A stretch of 64,000 nt of DNA from Deinococcus sp. QL22 (GCF_023370075.1 NZ_CP097149.1:2478001-2542000), one strand, 5' to 3'. Positions 28,237 through 39,162 are shown, numbered from the stretch's first letter. The notes: a model not told the origin generated them from the letters alone. Translations and numbers: made by a program.

Positions 28237-28842
28237 TCAGAGGTAGGCCAAGGCCCAGTCTGTCCGCCCGTGCGCCAGTCCAGCCCTCAGCAAAGCTTCG
28301 CCGCTGGGTGCGCCGTCATGAAAGTGAGGCAGACCCACTGCCCGACTCTGAAAGTCTTCCATGCTCTGCTTTTCGGGCGCGTGAAGGACTTCGGCCACCC
28401 CGCCTGCCTCTAATCGGTAGACCGCGCCGTACACGTTGCCGCGCCGGGCATCCAGCGATACGGCCACCCCGCCCGACAGCTTCACGCCGTCTGGCCCGCG
28501 CACCAGCCCCTCTAGCGTGGGCACGCCCACCACCTCTGCGCCCCATACCCGCGCCAGCCCCAGCGCGTAACTTGCACCCACCCGCACGCCCGTATAGGAT
28601 CCCGGCCCCGTACCAATCACAATTCGCTCTGCCCGCAGCGGCAAGCCCGCCTCTTCAAAAAGTTCGGCTACCGCGCCTGCCACCCGCTCGGCATGGGCGC
28701 GGCCCACCTCGGCAGACCAGATACGCACGCCGCCCGGCCACGCCAGCGCCAACGTTAGGAATGGAGTGGCAGTATCAAGGGCCAGCGTTACGGGGGCGGC
28801 GTCGGTAGAAGCAGTGTCGATAGAAGCAGCGGAGAGGGTCAC
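28237..28842 (-). CDS. tsaB: tRNA threonylcarbamoyladenosine biosynthesis protein TsaB
   Basis: TsaB is the scaffold partner of TsaD and TsaE in making t6A37 on ANN-decoding tRNAs. The 201-residue product has LALDTATPFLTLAL at the start, GRAHAERVAGAVAELF and the family hallmark GTGPGSYTGVRVGASYALGLA. The start is GTG 28842, preceded by TACAAT 7 bases upstream, suggesting a leaderless message. The C-terminus (about 50 residues) is shorter than in E. coli TsaB, as in other compact homologues. It stands alone on the minus strand. Confidence 0.9.
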   Translation of the reverse strand: MTLSAASIDTASTDAAPVTLALDTATPFLTLALAWPGGVRIWSAEVGRAHAERVAGAVAELFEEAGLPLRAERIVIGTGPGSYTGVRVGASYALGLARVWGAEVVGVPTLEGLVRGPDGVKLSGGVAVSLDARRGNVYGAVYRLEAGGVAEVLHAPEKQSMEDFQSRAVGLPHFHDGAPSGEALLRAGLAHGRTDWALAYL

Positions 28843-28849
28843 GGGTGGA

Positions 28850-28855
28850 ATTGTA
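28850..28855 (-). promoter_or_regulatory. -10 box TACAAT of tsaB
   Basis: TACAAT is one base from consensus and ends 7 bases before GTG 28842; no Shine-Dalgarno is present. Confidence 0.55.
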
Positions 28856-28876
28856 GGGCGCTGGGACAGGGAGTTG

Positions 28877-28919
28877 AGGATCGTGGGTGGATTGTCTAAG
28901 GGTCTAAAGGTCTAGGGCG
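28877..28919. repeat. mixed short repeats between tsaB and ccmB
   Basis: GGATCGTGGGTGG (the GATCGTGG family) is followed by GTCTAAGGGTCTAAAGGTCTAGG, the heptamer family arm. Both repeat types meet here in one gap, without a core. Confidence 0.6.
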
Positions 28920-28967
28920 TTGGGGCGGATTCGTTTTCCACTGACCAGTGCCCGGTGCACACCCTCC

Positions 28968-29741
28968 CTATCCCTCCACCGCATACGGAAAAAGCAGCGT
29001 CGCCAGAATCACCGTGCCCACATCGAACGCTGCCAAGAAGCCCACCCACGCCGTTACTTCCGGCGTCCAGCCCGTTTGCAGTAGCAGGGTGGTGGCCTTC
29101 ACGGTAGAAATGACCACCGGCACCAGAATGGGGAAGGCCAGCGCAGGCAGCAGGGCTTCACGCGCCCGCAGGCTGACTGTGATGCTGCCGTAAAACGTGG
29201 TTCCGGCGGCAAATCCCAGCACGCCCAACACCGTCAGGAGCGCCAGCGCAGGCCAGGGTACGGCCCGCCCCGCGCCCGCCGCGCCGAACAGAATCAGGCC
29301 CATCGGTACGGCCAGCGCCGCCACCAGCAGCAGCGGCCCCAGCACGCCCAGCAACTTGCCTAGATACAGCGCCCCGTGCGCCCCCGGGTAGAGGGTCAGT
29401 TGCTCCAGCGCCCCGGCTTCCTGCTCCTGTGCAAAGGCCCGCTGAGCGCCCACGGCGGCGGCCAACGCGAGGGCCGTCCAGACCGCGCCCGAGGCCAACG
29501 CCGCCGCGTCATCGTCGGAACGCGTCACGCCCCCAGTAAGGGCCAGCCCCAGCACCAGCAGCACCAGTCCGGCAAAAAACCCAGTCGCCAGCAGCGCGTC
29601 ACGGGTGCGGCCCGCCACGCGCAGGTCTTTGGCTGCCACCGTCAGCACGGTTTCCAGGGCAGATCGTGGCGTGTGGGGCTTATTCGACCTCTCTTCTATC
29701 GCGTTCCACATGCCACGTTCCATGCTCGGCTCACGCGCCAT
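28968..29741 (-). CDS. ccmB: heme exporter protein CcmB
   Basis: CcmB is the membrane subunit of the CcmAB system for cytochrome c maturation. The 257-residue product has six hydrophobic helices after a polar N-terminus, with LTVAAKDLRVAGRTRDALLA as the usual amphipathic start and EQEAGALEQLTLYPGAHGALYLGK, the conserved CcmB loop. It overlaps ccmA by 11 bases, giving a coupled pair. The first 25 or so residues are longer than usual, and their DNA (near 29690-29722) resembles repeat sequence (GTTCCACATGCCACGTTCC), so a later start is possible. Confidence 0.88.
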   Translation of the reverse strand: MAREPSMERGMWNAIEERSNKPHTPRSALETVLTVAAKDLRVAGRTRDALLATGFFAGLVLLVLGLALTGGVTRSDDDAAALASGAVWTALALAAAVGAQRAFAQEQEAGALEQLTLYPGAHGALYLGKLLGVLGPLLLVAALAVPMGLILFGAAGAGRAVPWPALALLTVLGVLGFAAGTTFYGSITVSLRAREALLPALAFPILVPVVISTVKATTLLLQTGWTPEVTAWVGFLAAFDVGTVILATLLFPYAVEG

Positions 29742-30420
29742 GATCGTCCTCGCTCAGTACGCCCATTGACAGTCGGAGCGCACGGGGAGCCACCTGGCGC
29801 GCCAAGTGCGGTTCGTGGGCGGCGATCAGCAGGGTCACGCCGCGCCCCGACAAATCGCCCAACAGGTCTACCGTCAACTGGCGTCCGGCGTCGTCCAGAT
29901 TGGCGAAAGGTTCGTCGACCAGGGTGATCGGGCGGGCCAACAGATGGGCGCGGGCCAATGCCAGCCTCTTGCGCATTCCCGCCGACAGGAAGCGCACCCG
30001 CCGCGCCGCCGCCCGCTCCAGCCCCACCCGGCGCAGGGCCGAGGCTGCGTCGCCCTTCAGCGCATGCATCTGGAGGGCAAAATTCAGGTTTTCCTCACCG
30101 GTCAGGTCAGGGTACAGGCCCGCGTCTACAGGCATCAGGTGCACGCAATCGCGCACAGCACGCCCATCACGCAGGTCGAAGCCCAGCACCCGGCCTTCTC
30201 CGCGTGTGGGTTTCAGACCAGACGAAATCAGGCGCAGCAGCGTGGTTTTGCCCGCCCCGTTTTCGCCCAGCAGGGTCACGCCACTTCCGGCGGGGATGTC
30301 CAGATCCAGCCCCCGCAGAATGACCTCGCGGCCCAGGCGCAGCCAGATTCCGCGCAACTGAACGGCGTGGGGAAGGGCAGAAGGTGAATCGTGAATCGTG
30401 AATGGGGCGGGGCTAGACAT
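29731..30420 (-). CDS. ccmA: cytochrome c biogenesis ATP-binding protein CcmA
   Basis: The 229-residue ABC ATPase has Walker A GENGAGKTTLLRL, signature LSAGMRKRLALARAHL and Walker B ITLVDEPFANLD. The short length and following ccmB identify it as CcmA, which powers heme delivery for c-type cytochrome assembly. The N-terminus (TIHDSPSALPH) is encoded by GAATCGTG-type repeat DNA upstream of the conserved VQLRGIWLRLG start, so the first 15 residues may be a recent addition or a wrong start. ccdA and an exported thioredoxin-like gene lie next upstream on the same strand. Confidence 0.9.
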   Translation of the reverse strand: MSSPAPFTIHDSPSALPHAVQLRGIWLRLGREVILRGLDLDIPAGSGVTLLGENGAGKTTLLRLISSGLKPTRGEGRVLGFDLRDGRAVRDCVHLMPVDAGLYPDLTGEENLNFALQMHALKGDAASALRRVGLERAAARRVRFLSAGMRKRLALARAHLLARPITLVDEPFANLDDAGRQLTVDLLGDLSGRGVTLLIAAHEPHLARQVAPRALRLSMGVLSEDDHGA

Positions 30421-30490
30421 TCTGCATCCGTGTAGGCGCCGTCCAGAACTCCAACAGCCTCACATCTGTTCCTACGATCCACGATCCACC
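30384..30490. repeat. GAATCGTG/GATCGTGG repeat pair around the ccmA start
   Basis: TGAATCGTGAATCGTGAAT at 30385-30403 lies inside the first codons of ccmA, and the complementary-type CCTACGATCCACGATCCACC lies at 30471-30490 upstream. The two halves form an inverted pair resembling the 15-bp inverted repeat at 18581-18623. Confidence 0.6.
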
Positions 30491-30507
30491 CACCACCAAC
30501 CCTGGCC

Positions 30508-31194
30508 CTACATCCTCAGCCATTCCGGCGTCACTCCGTAAAAAAATGCGGCCAACCGCGTAAATTGCCCTGTGATCATCAGCAGGCCCACTGCCACCAG
30601 AATACCGCCGCCCACGCGCTCAAAAATCCCGGAATAGCGGTTCAGGCGGCGCAGGTTCAGGCGGTTCCAGAGCAGGGCGGCCAGCAGGAACGGCACGGCG
30701 AGGCCCAGCGTGTAGGCGGCCAGTAAGCCCACGCCCTGGCCGAGGCTGGCTGTGCTGGCGGCGAGGCCCAGAATGCTGCCCAGCGCGGGGCCGAGGCAGG
30801 GGCTCCAGCCAAAGGCAAACGCCGCGCCCAGCGCCACCGGGCCGTACCCGCCCGCATCGGCCAGGGCGCGGGTGTCACGCATCAGGAAGGGCAGGCGCAC
30901 GACGCCCAGCATCACCAGACCAAAAAAGATGATGAGCACAGCGGCCACCTGCCCCAGCAAGAATTTGTGGGGGGCCAGCACTGCGCCGAGGCTACTGGCT
31001 GTCGCTCCCAGCGCCATAAATACCAGACCAAAGCCCAGAATGAACCCCAGCGCCCGCAGCAGCGGAGAGCGTGCCCCGCCGATAACCCCCAGATAACTGG
31101 GCACCAGCGGCAGCACGCATGGGCTGAGAAACGAAAACAGCCCTGCCAGAAATGCCACCGCTACCGTTGGGGCAGACAGGCCGGAAGTCAACAT
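30508..31194 (-). CDS. ccdA: CcdA-type thiol-disulfide membrane transporter
   Basis: The 228-residue membrane protein carries electrons from cytoplasmic thioredoxin across the membrane to reduce apocytochrome c. It has six helices and the two conserved cysteines in LFSFLSPCVLPLVPSYLG and FGWSPCLGPALGSILG. Length fits CcdA (220-240). The start ATG 31194 is preceded by a TAAACT -10 box 6 bases upstream (leaderless). It lies between ccmA and an exported thioredoxin-like gene, matching a cytochrome c maturation cluster, although other Ccm genes (ccmC-H) are not in this window. Confidence 0.92.
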   Translation of the reverse strand: MLTSGLSAPTVAVAFLAGLFSFLSPCVLPLVPSYLGVIGGARSPLLRALGFILGFGLVFMALGATASSLGAVLAPHKFLLGQVAAVLIIFFGLVMLGVVRLPFLMRDTRALADAGGYGPVALGAAFAFGWSPCLGPALGSILGLAASTASLGQGVGLLAAYTLGLAVPFLLAALLWNRLNLRRLNRYSGIFERVGGGILVAVGLLMITGQFTRLAAFFYGVTPEWLRM

Positions 31195-31200
31195 AGGGCC

Positions 31201-31206
31201 AGTTTA
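31201..31206 (-). promoter_or_regulatory. -10 box TAAACT of ccdA
   Basis: TAAACT fits TANNNT and ends 6 bases before ATG 31194, the same leaderless spacing as at ten or more other genes here. Confidence 0.5.
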
Positions 31207-31270
31207 ACGGGCAAGGGGTGGGCAGGGCGTCCCGGCATGGGGTGTTGGGGTGGCAGTGGGGCAAGTTTAG

Positions 31271-31380
31271 GGGTCTAAGGTGGAGGTGCGGTGAGATTCT
31301 GGCCGGGCGTTGTGTTCAGCGAACTCCATCTGGCACAGCCTTTGCCCTTCTTAGTCCCTCAGACCCTAGACCCTTATACG
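31271..31380. repeat. heptamer repeat arms between ccdA and the thioredoxin-like gene
   Basis: GGGTCTAAGG at 31271-31280 and, inverted, CTTAGTCCCTCAGACCC with CTAGACCC at 31349-31380. The spacing resembles the composite element, but the hairpin core is not recognisable. Confidence 0.55.
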
Positions 31381-31414
31381 CTTTTACATCGCCCAGTTTC
31401 CATCCCAAAGTGTT

Positions 31415-31801
31415 CTACCACTCGCCCCGGAACGTCCCCTCCCAGGCATTCAGCACGCGCCCGCCCTGCACCAGCAGCACCGTCGGATAGGCTCCGACTT
31501 TCAACTTGCGGGCAAAGGTGGTGGCTTCCGCGCCGCGCCAGGGGTTGATTCCTGCGGGGGCTGGGGCGGGGATGTCTTCGGCGTTCACGGCCCTTACAGG
31601 TAATCCGCTGTCCAGCACAGCCTGCCACAGGTCGCCCAAGTCGCCGCAGTCGTGCGAATAGACCACGACCACTTCACGGTCAGCGGCACTTGTCCAGGGA
31701 TGAGGCGGGAGCGGGTCGCCCAATCTTACGCGGGCGTCGGCCTGGCCTGCCCCCAGAGTCAAGAGCAAAGTCAGTAGGGGGGCGTGACGCATGGGAGCCA
31801 T
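31415..31801 (-). CDS. exported thioredoxin-like protein with a single cysteine
   Basis: The 128-residue product has a signal peptide (MRHAPLLTLLLTLGAGQADA) and a short thioredoxin-type fold: VVVVYSHDCGDLGDLW where thioredoxin has its active site, and KVGAYPTVLLVQGGRV with the cis-Pro. Only one Cys remains at the active site (HDCGDLG instead of CxxC), so it may bind or glutathionylate rather than exchange disulfides. Its place beside ccdA and ccmAB suggests a role in periplasmic thiol chemistry for cytochrome c. The start may be ATG 31801 or ATG 31792. Confidence 0.65.
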   Translation of the reverse strand: MAPMRHAPLLTLLLTLGAGQADARVRLGDPLPPHPWTSAADREVVVVYSHDCGDLGDLWQAVLDSGLPVRAVNAEDIPAPAPAGINPWRGAEATTFARKLKVGAYPTVLLVQGGRVLNAWEGTFRGEW

Positions 31802-31901
31802 GATGCGCCGCCTACGCTGCCGTTGCGTGACCGGGCCATGAGAGCCGCAAGCGATGAAGGCGGCCCACCGTGCATCCGGGGGCCGCCAATGGGGAGAGGA
31901 A

Positions 31902-34307
<2,406 letters not shown>

Positions 34308-34337
34308 TGTTGGTCAAGCGGCCCCTGTTCACCAGTG

Positions 34338-34376
34338 TGTATCAAGCCTATGTATCAAACATGTGTGTCAAACACG
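34338..34376. promoter_or_regulatory. three 13-bp tandem iterons upstream of the PBP gene
   Basis: Units start at 34338, 34351 and 34364: TGTATCAAGCCTA, TGTATCAAACATG, TGTGTCAAACACG. On the minus strand each holds TTGAYACA. One unit gives a TTGACA -35 (34366-34371), with TAGGCT (34345-34350) as a possible -10 at 15-bp spacing, so the iterons overlap the probable promoter of the PBP gene. Confidence 0.55.
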
Positions 34377-34473
34377 TCTATAGAACACTGTGCGCCAAGC
34401 TGTGTGAATAAGGTTCTCCGTATAGGAGCAAGCGCTACATCACTCAGCGGCCTACCAAGCCGTGTCTCCCCGC

Positions 34474-34851
34474 TCAGCGGCGGCGGGCCTCGATCAATTG
34501 GTTCACGCGGCCACGCAAATTTTTGCCAGACAGGGGTTTGTACACGATGTCGTCTGCGCCCACCAATTTGGCGTGGTCGCGGGTCTGATCATCGTCGAAG
34601 CCGGTGAGCAGCAGCACGGGGGTGTTGCGTAACCGTTTGATGCGCTTGACACGGGAGCAGATTTCGAAGCCGTCCATATGCGGCATTTTGACGTCGAGCA
34701 GCATTGCGTCGGGAGTGTGGTCACGAAGATAATCCAGTGCAGTCTTGCCGTCCTGAACAGCCACGATTTCGTGCCCGTCTGCCGACAGAATGACCTCCAG
34801 CATAGTCCGGATGGCCGGTTCGTCATCAGCGACGAGGATGGTATACGCCAT
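34474..34851 (-). CDS. single-domain response regulator (CheY-like receiver)
   Basis: The product of about 125 residues is one receiver domain: ILVADDEPAIRTMLEVIL with the acidic pair, LLDVKMPHMDG with the phosphorylated Asp, LLLTGFDDD, and VYKPLSGKNL with the conserved Lys. No output domain follows. Two ATGs are possible (34860, 34851); GGGGCTT lies just before 34851. Its stop is 98 bases upstream of the PBP iterons, so the two genes could share a transcript or be separately controlled. No histidine kinase is adjacent. Confidence 0.88.
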   Translation of the reverse strand: MAYTILVADDEPAIRTMLEVILSADGHEIVAVQDGKTALDYLRDHTPDAMLLDVKMPHMDGFEICSRVKRIKRLRNTPVLLLTGFDDDQTRDHAKLVGADDIVYKPLSGKNLRGRVNQLIEARRR

Positions 34852-35003
34852 AAGCCCCATGATAGTGCAGCGCGGCCCTGTAAGAAACGTCACCTGTGCA
34901 TAAATCACGTGAGAAACCCCCACACAATGGCGGGGGTCAGGCGGGGGTGCGCCGTTTGAAGCGAAATACAGGGCTTCATTACAGCAGTACGGGACTCATT
35001 TGT

Positions 35004-36731
35004 TCAGCCCTTGCCCACCGCCTGCGCTTCCCTTGCCTCCTGTGCCAGCTGACGGCGCAGAATTTTCATGGCGGCGGTTTTGGGCAGTTCGGTGCGGAAT
35101 TCCACGCTGCGGGGCACTTTATAAGCGCTCAGGTCTTTTTTGCAGTGGGCGATGATTTCGGCTTCGGTGGCGTTCATGCCGGGTTTCAGGGCCACCACCG
35201 CATGTACGTTTTCACCCCGGTAGGCGTCGGGCAGACCCACGGCGGCGGCTTCCAGCACCGCCGGATGACCCATCAGCACCTCTTCCACTTCACGCGGGTA
35301 GATGTTGAAGCCGCCTGCGATGATCAGGTCTTTTTTGCGGTCTACGATACTGAAGTAGCCGTCTTCGCCCATGACACTCATGTCGCCGGTCATCAGCCAC
35401 GTGCGCCCGAACGCTTCACGCATCGTTTTTGCGGTTTCGTCGGGGCGTTGCCAGTAGCCTTTCATGATCATGGGGCCAGCCACCCACAACTCTCCAACCT
35501 CGCCGTGAGGCACAGGCTGGCCGTCTTCGCCCACGACCACCGCGTCCACGCCGGGCATCGGCAGTCCGATGCTGCCTTCGCGCTGGCCGCTGAAAATCGG
35601 ATTGGTGTGGGTAATCGGGCTGGCTTCGGTGAGGCCATACCCTTCGACCAGGTTCGCGCCGCCCGTAATTTCGCGGAACTTGCGCGAGGTTTCCAGCAGC
35701 AACGGTGCGCTGCCGCTGATGCAGGCGCGGATACTGGTCAGGTCGTGCTTGGGCGTGTCGGGGTGGTTGTTGATGGCGTTGTACAGCGTGGGTACGCCCG
35801 GAAACAACGTAGCTTTGCTGGCCGTAATTGCGCCCAGCACCATCTTGATGTCGCGGGGATTGGGCACGAGGGCCATTGTCGCGCCCACCAGCACGCTTAA
35901 ATTCATGGCAACGGTCATGCCGTACACATGAAAAAACGGAATGGCGGCCAGCGTCACTTCTTGGCCCTCCCGCAAATCGGTCATCCACGCGCGGGCCTGC
36001 TCGCAGTTGGCGACCAGGTTGCGGTGGGTCAGCATGGCTCCCTTGGGCACGCCGGTGGTACCGCCCGTGTACTGCAGCAGCGCCACATCGTCCGGCTCTA
36101 TCCGTACTTTGCTGGGCGTGGGCGGCTGCGATTTGACCAAGGCCTTGAAGGGCAGCACTTTTCCACTGGCCTTAATACTGACCCAGGTTCCTTCACGCCG
36201 CGCCTTCACCGGATACAGCAGATTTTTGGGAAACGGCAGCGCGTCTTGAATGCCGGTCACGATCACGCGCCGCACGCCCACGCGGGCCTCAATCTCAGCA
36301 AAGCGCGGGTAAAACGTATCCAAAATGATCAGCGTTTCACTGCCGCTGTCGGTCAGTTGGTGTTCCAGCTCTTTGGGCGTGTACAGCGGGCTGGTATTGA
36401 CCACCACCGCGCCGGCCAGAAGCGCCCCATAAAAGCCCACCACGAATTGGGGGCAGTTGGGCAGCATGATCGACACCCGGTCGCCGGGAGCCACGCCCGA
36501 TTTTTGCAGGGCAGTGGCGAATCTTTGGGCGTCTTGCCACACTTCTTTGTAAGTCATAGACGCGCCCACAAACGTTAGAGCAGGCCGGTCTGGAAATTTG
36601 GCGGCGGCCTGCTCCAGCAGCATCGGCACGGTGTCGGCACTGGGCGTAAAGTCGTGCGGCACGCCCTTTTCATAGTGGGCCAGCCACGGGCGGGGCAGGG
36701 GGCTTGCGGCAGGGGATTGGGGTGCAGTCAT
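35004..36731 (-). CDS. long-chain fatty acid-CoA ligase
   Basis: The product of about 575 residues is an ANL-superfamily enzyme that activates fatty acids with ATP and CoA. It shows the P-loop LLQYTGGTTGVPKGAMLTHR, LVEGYGLTEASP, the hinge region YFSIVDRKKDLIIAGGFNIY with YPREVEEVL, and the catalytic Lys area LPKTAAMKILRRQL. Length fits FadD. AAGGAG lies upstream, 14 bases before ATG 36731; a GTG at 36743 is in frame but too close to it. The enoyl-CoA hydratase at 6.7 kb could serve the same pathway. A TATACT -10-like box lies at 36918-36923 on the minus strand. Confidence 0.9.
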   Translation of the reverse strand: MTAPQSPAASPLPRPWLAHYEKGVPHDFTPSADTVPMLLEQAAAKFPDRPALTFVGASMTYKEVWQDAQRFATALQKSGVAPGDRVSIMLPNCPQFVVGFYGALLAGAVVVNTSPLYTPKELEHQLTDSGSETLIILDTFYPRFAEIEARVGVRRVIVTGIQDALPFPKNLLYPVKARREGTWVSIKASGKVLPFKALVKSQPPTPSKVRIEPDDVALLQYTGGTTGVPKGAMLTHRNLVANCEQARAWMTDLREGQEVTLAAIPFFHVYGMTVAMNLSVLVGATMALVPNPRDIKMVLGAITASKATLFPGVPTLYNAINNHPDTPKHDLTSIRACISGSAPLLLETSRKFREITGGANLVEGYGLTEASPITHTNPIFSGQREGSIGLPMPGVDAVVVGEDGQPVPHGEVGELWVAGPMIMKGYWQRPDETAKTMREAFGRTWLMTGDMSVMGEDGYFSIVDRKKDLIIAGGFNIYPREVEEVLMGHPAVLEAAAVGLPDAYRGENVHAVVALKPGMNATEAEIIAHCKKDLSAYKVPRSVEFRTELPKTAAMKILRRQLAQEAREAQAVGKG

Positions 36732-37026
36732 GGGCGCAGACACGCTCCTTTAGGAAACTCTGTGAACTCTTGGGCGTACAGCCGGGGTAAAGAGAGAAGG
36801 CCTCAGCGCAGGCAAAAGCAGGGATCGGCAACGGGGGCGGGGAACGGCGGCCAAATGGCAGGAAAGCACCCACGAGACACACAACCACTTTGGAGCAAAC
36901 ACTGTGTAATTGAACTGAGTATAACAAAACCTTCATGCCCTCGCCAGCACACCCCCACCAGGCTGAATGGGCCGACTCAAGGTCGCCTCAAGCTGCTCTC
37001 ACACGTCTTCTGGCACACTGCACAAC

Positions 37027-37611
37027 ATGTCTGACCAGCCTCCTGGCCCCCCGCCGATCACTCTCAGCCACCGGGCGCACCTGCAAACGGCACTTCAGAT
37101 GGCCCGCGAGGCAGTGGCGGCGGGCAGTTCTCCGGTGGGGGCCGTGCTGGTCAACGAGCAAGATGAAGTGGTGGCGACAGGCCGAAACCGTGTGGGCGAA
37201 GATCAGACTGCCGAACGTGTGGGCGGAGCGAGTGTGGCCCACGCCGAAATGGACGTGTTTTTTGCGCTGGGTAAATTGAAAAACCCCGGCAAGCTGACTC
37301 TGTACTCCAGCCTCGAACCCTGCCTGATGTGCGGCGGCGCGTCCTCGCTCTTGGGCGTGGGCCGCGTGGTGTGGGCCACCGACGACGCCTGGGGAGGTTC
37401 GGGCCGCCTGATCAAGTGGGCCGATCATCCCGCCATGCAGTCCACCGAAGTCATGGCCTGCCCCTACCCCGATCTGGAGACCGAGGGCGCACGCCTGTTT
37501 GCCCCCGAAGCCAAGCGGGCCTTCCCGGATGAGGGGTGGGAGTTGTGGCGCGGGCGCTATCCGGCAGAAACGGCAGAAGTTGAAGAGAGTGGGGAAGACG
37601 GGAAGGACTGA
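37027..37611 (+). CDS. nucleoside deaminase (cytidine/guanine deaminase family)
   Basis: The zinc-dependent deaminase has about 194 residues, with the metal and proton-shuttle motifs VAHAEMDVFFAL (HAE) and SSLEPCLMCGGASSLLG (PCxxC). Before them lies SSPVGAVLVNEQDEVVATG, the usual opening. Domain order matches guanine deaminase or TadA-like enzymes; the C-terminal half (GRLIKWADHPAMQ onward) differs from TadA, and the tail is acidic. The choice between base deaminase and tRNA adenosine deaminase is open. Ribokinase follows 18 bases downstream with its own -10 box. Confidence 0.85.
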   Translation: MSDQPPGPPPITLSHRAHLQTALQMAREAVAAGSSPVGAVLVNEQDEVVATGRNRVGEDQTAERVGGASVAHAEMDVFFALGKLKNPGKLTLYSSLEPCLMCGGASSLLGVGRVVWATDDAWGGSGRLIKWADHPAMQSTEVMACPYPDLETEGARLFAPEAKRAFPDEGWELWRGRYPAETAEVEESGEDGKD

Positions 37612-37617
37612 ATGCTC

Positions 37618-37623
37618 TAGCCT
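37618..37623 (+). promoter_or_regulatory. -10 box TAGCCT of the ribokinase gene
   Basis: TAGCCT ends 6 bases before ATG 37630; the same hexamer and spacing occur at 6296, 38637 and 50340. It overlaps the end of the deaminase gene region. Confidence 0.45.
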
Positions 37624-37629
37624 CAGCCC

Positions 37630-38535
37630 ATGACCATTCTTGTCATTGGCAGCGTGAATGCTGACCTGACCGTGCAGGCTGCCCGCATTCCGGCCCCCGG
37701 CGAAACAGTACTGGGCGGCGACGCCCGCGTGTCGGCGGGGGGGAAGGGCGCGAATCAGGCCGTGGCCGCCGCTCTGGCAGGCGCACATGTCGCCCTGTGT
37801 GGGGCGGTGGGCAGCCAGTCCGATCCGTTCCGGCTCCCGGCGTTGGCGGGACTGAAGCGTGCGGACGTAGAATTGTCGCTTCTGCACACGCTCGACGCTC
37901 CTACCGGGCTGGCCCTGATTACGGTGGCGGCAGGCGGAGAAAACGCAATTACCGTTGCCAGCGGCGCAAATGCCCGCTTTGGGCCAGAGCATCTGCCCGC
38001 CGACTGGAGCGGCCTGACCCATCTGCTGCTTCAGCAAGAGCTTGCGCCTGCCGTCACACGCGAAGCCGCCCGCCGCGCCCATGCGGCCGGACTGACCGTG
38101 ATCCTGAATGCTGCGCCTGCCCGCGAGATGGATGCCGCATTACTGGCCCACACCCACCATCTGATCGTGAACGAACACGAATTGGCGGCGCTGGTGGGGC
38201 GAACTGTTGACCAGGACGAACTGGCTGTCGCCGCACAGTCGCTGCTGAAGCTTGGGCCGGGGGCGGTTACGGTCACGTTAGGCGCACAGGGCAGCCTGAC
38301 CGTAACCCCTGATATGGTTTACCGCCTTCCGGCCCATTCGGTGCAGGTCATAGACACCACCGGAGCGGGCGACACGTTTTGTGGCGTGCTGGCAGCGCGG
38401 CTATCCGGTGGCGACCCTTTGCCCCAAGCGTTGCACTGGGCGGGCTTGGCAGCGGGTTTGGCCTGCACCCGTCCCGGCGCACAGGACAGCATGCCAAGTT
38501 GGGCAGAGGTGGTGGAAGCCGAGAAACTGCGCTGA
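37630..38535 (+). CDS. rbsK: ribokinase (PfkB family)
   Basis: The 301-residue carbohydrate kinase has VIGSVNADLTVQAARIPAPGE at the start with the substrate Asp, VSAGGKGANQAVAAALAGA (GG hinge) and the catalytic DTTGAGDTFCGVLAARL with the anion hole and Asp base. Length and NxD/GGKGxNQA signatures are ribokinase-like. It phosphorylates ribose or a similar sugar in the cytoplasm, which could join the nucleoside salvage suggested by the deaminase just upstream. One shortened stretch (GSQSDPFRLPALAGL) differs from the usual GDDxxG element, so substrate may differ. Confidence 0.85.
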   Translation: MTILVIGSVNADLTVQAARIPAPGETVLGGDARVSAGGKGANQAVAAALAGAHVALCGAVGSQSDPFRLPALAGLKRADVELSLLHTLDAPTGLALITVAAGGENAITVASGANARFGPEHLPADWSGLTHLLLQQELAPAVTREAARRAHAAGLTVILNAAPAREMDAALLAHTHHLIVNEHELAALVGRTVDQDELAVAAQSLLKLGPGAVTVTLGAQGSLTVTPDMVYRLPAHSVQVIDTTGAGDTFCGVLAARLSGGDPLPQALHWAGLAAGLACTRPGAQDSMPSWAEVVEAEKLR

Positions 38536-38636
38536 CACTGGGTAGATCTGTCATTACGGCTGGCAACCACACAGAGGGACGTGTTCCTGTGCCGCCCCTG
38601 CCTGCCTGCTCTGCTGTCCTTTGATAGCCTTCGCCT

Positions 38637-39143
38637 ATGCGTTACCGAGTCCCCACCGAACACGATTACGACGCCCTGCACGCGCTCGATCTTGCCGCCC
38701 TGCGCCATACCGACCCTGCCTTTGACACCTTGCCGCCCCGCGAACGCGAAGGCCGGATTTGTACCACGCTGCCTGCGCTCAAATTTTACGAACGCAGTGA
38801 GCATTCCTTTGTGGCCGAAGACGACGGCGTGCTGCACGGCTTTATTTTTGCCCAGAGCGTGTGGCAAGGCGACCGCCCGGTGGTGCTGGTCCGTACGGTG
38901 GCCCTCGCGCCCCATGCCCAGGCCGCCACCGCCGAAGGATTGCTGCACGCCACCGTCAAGAGTGCCTACGACACCGCCGTGTACGAGGTGCATTTTGCTG
39001 TGACGCCCGCGCTGGAGGCCGCCGCCCTTGCCGAAGGCGCACATGTGTTGGGGCGTTACGCGGTGCGGCATTTGGGCACGCGGGCCGACACTGCGCCGGG
39101 TCAGAAGTTGGGGCCGTCAGAGTTGCCCGAACTGGGCCGGTAG
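38637..39143 (+). CDS. DUF1999 / GNAT-like protein
   Basis: The 168-residue protein begins [18 protein letters not shown], a GNAT-type opening, and contains [19 protein letters not shown] and [10 protein letters not shown], matching DUF1999, a family I know only from Thermus and Deinococcus with an acetyltransferase fold. No substrate is known. TAGCCT 6 bases before the ATG suggests a leaderless message. Confidence 0.75.
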   Translation: MRYRVPTEHDYDALHALDLAALRHTDPAFDTLPPREREGRICTTLPALKFYERSEHSFVAEDDGVLHGFIFAQSVWQGDRPVVLVRTVALAPHAQAATAEGLLHATVKSAYDTAVYEVHFAVTPALEAAALAEGAHVLGRYAVRHLGTRADTAPGQKLGPSELPELGR

Positions 39144-39162
39144 AGCCTCTATACTGCTGCCT

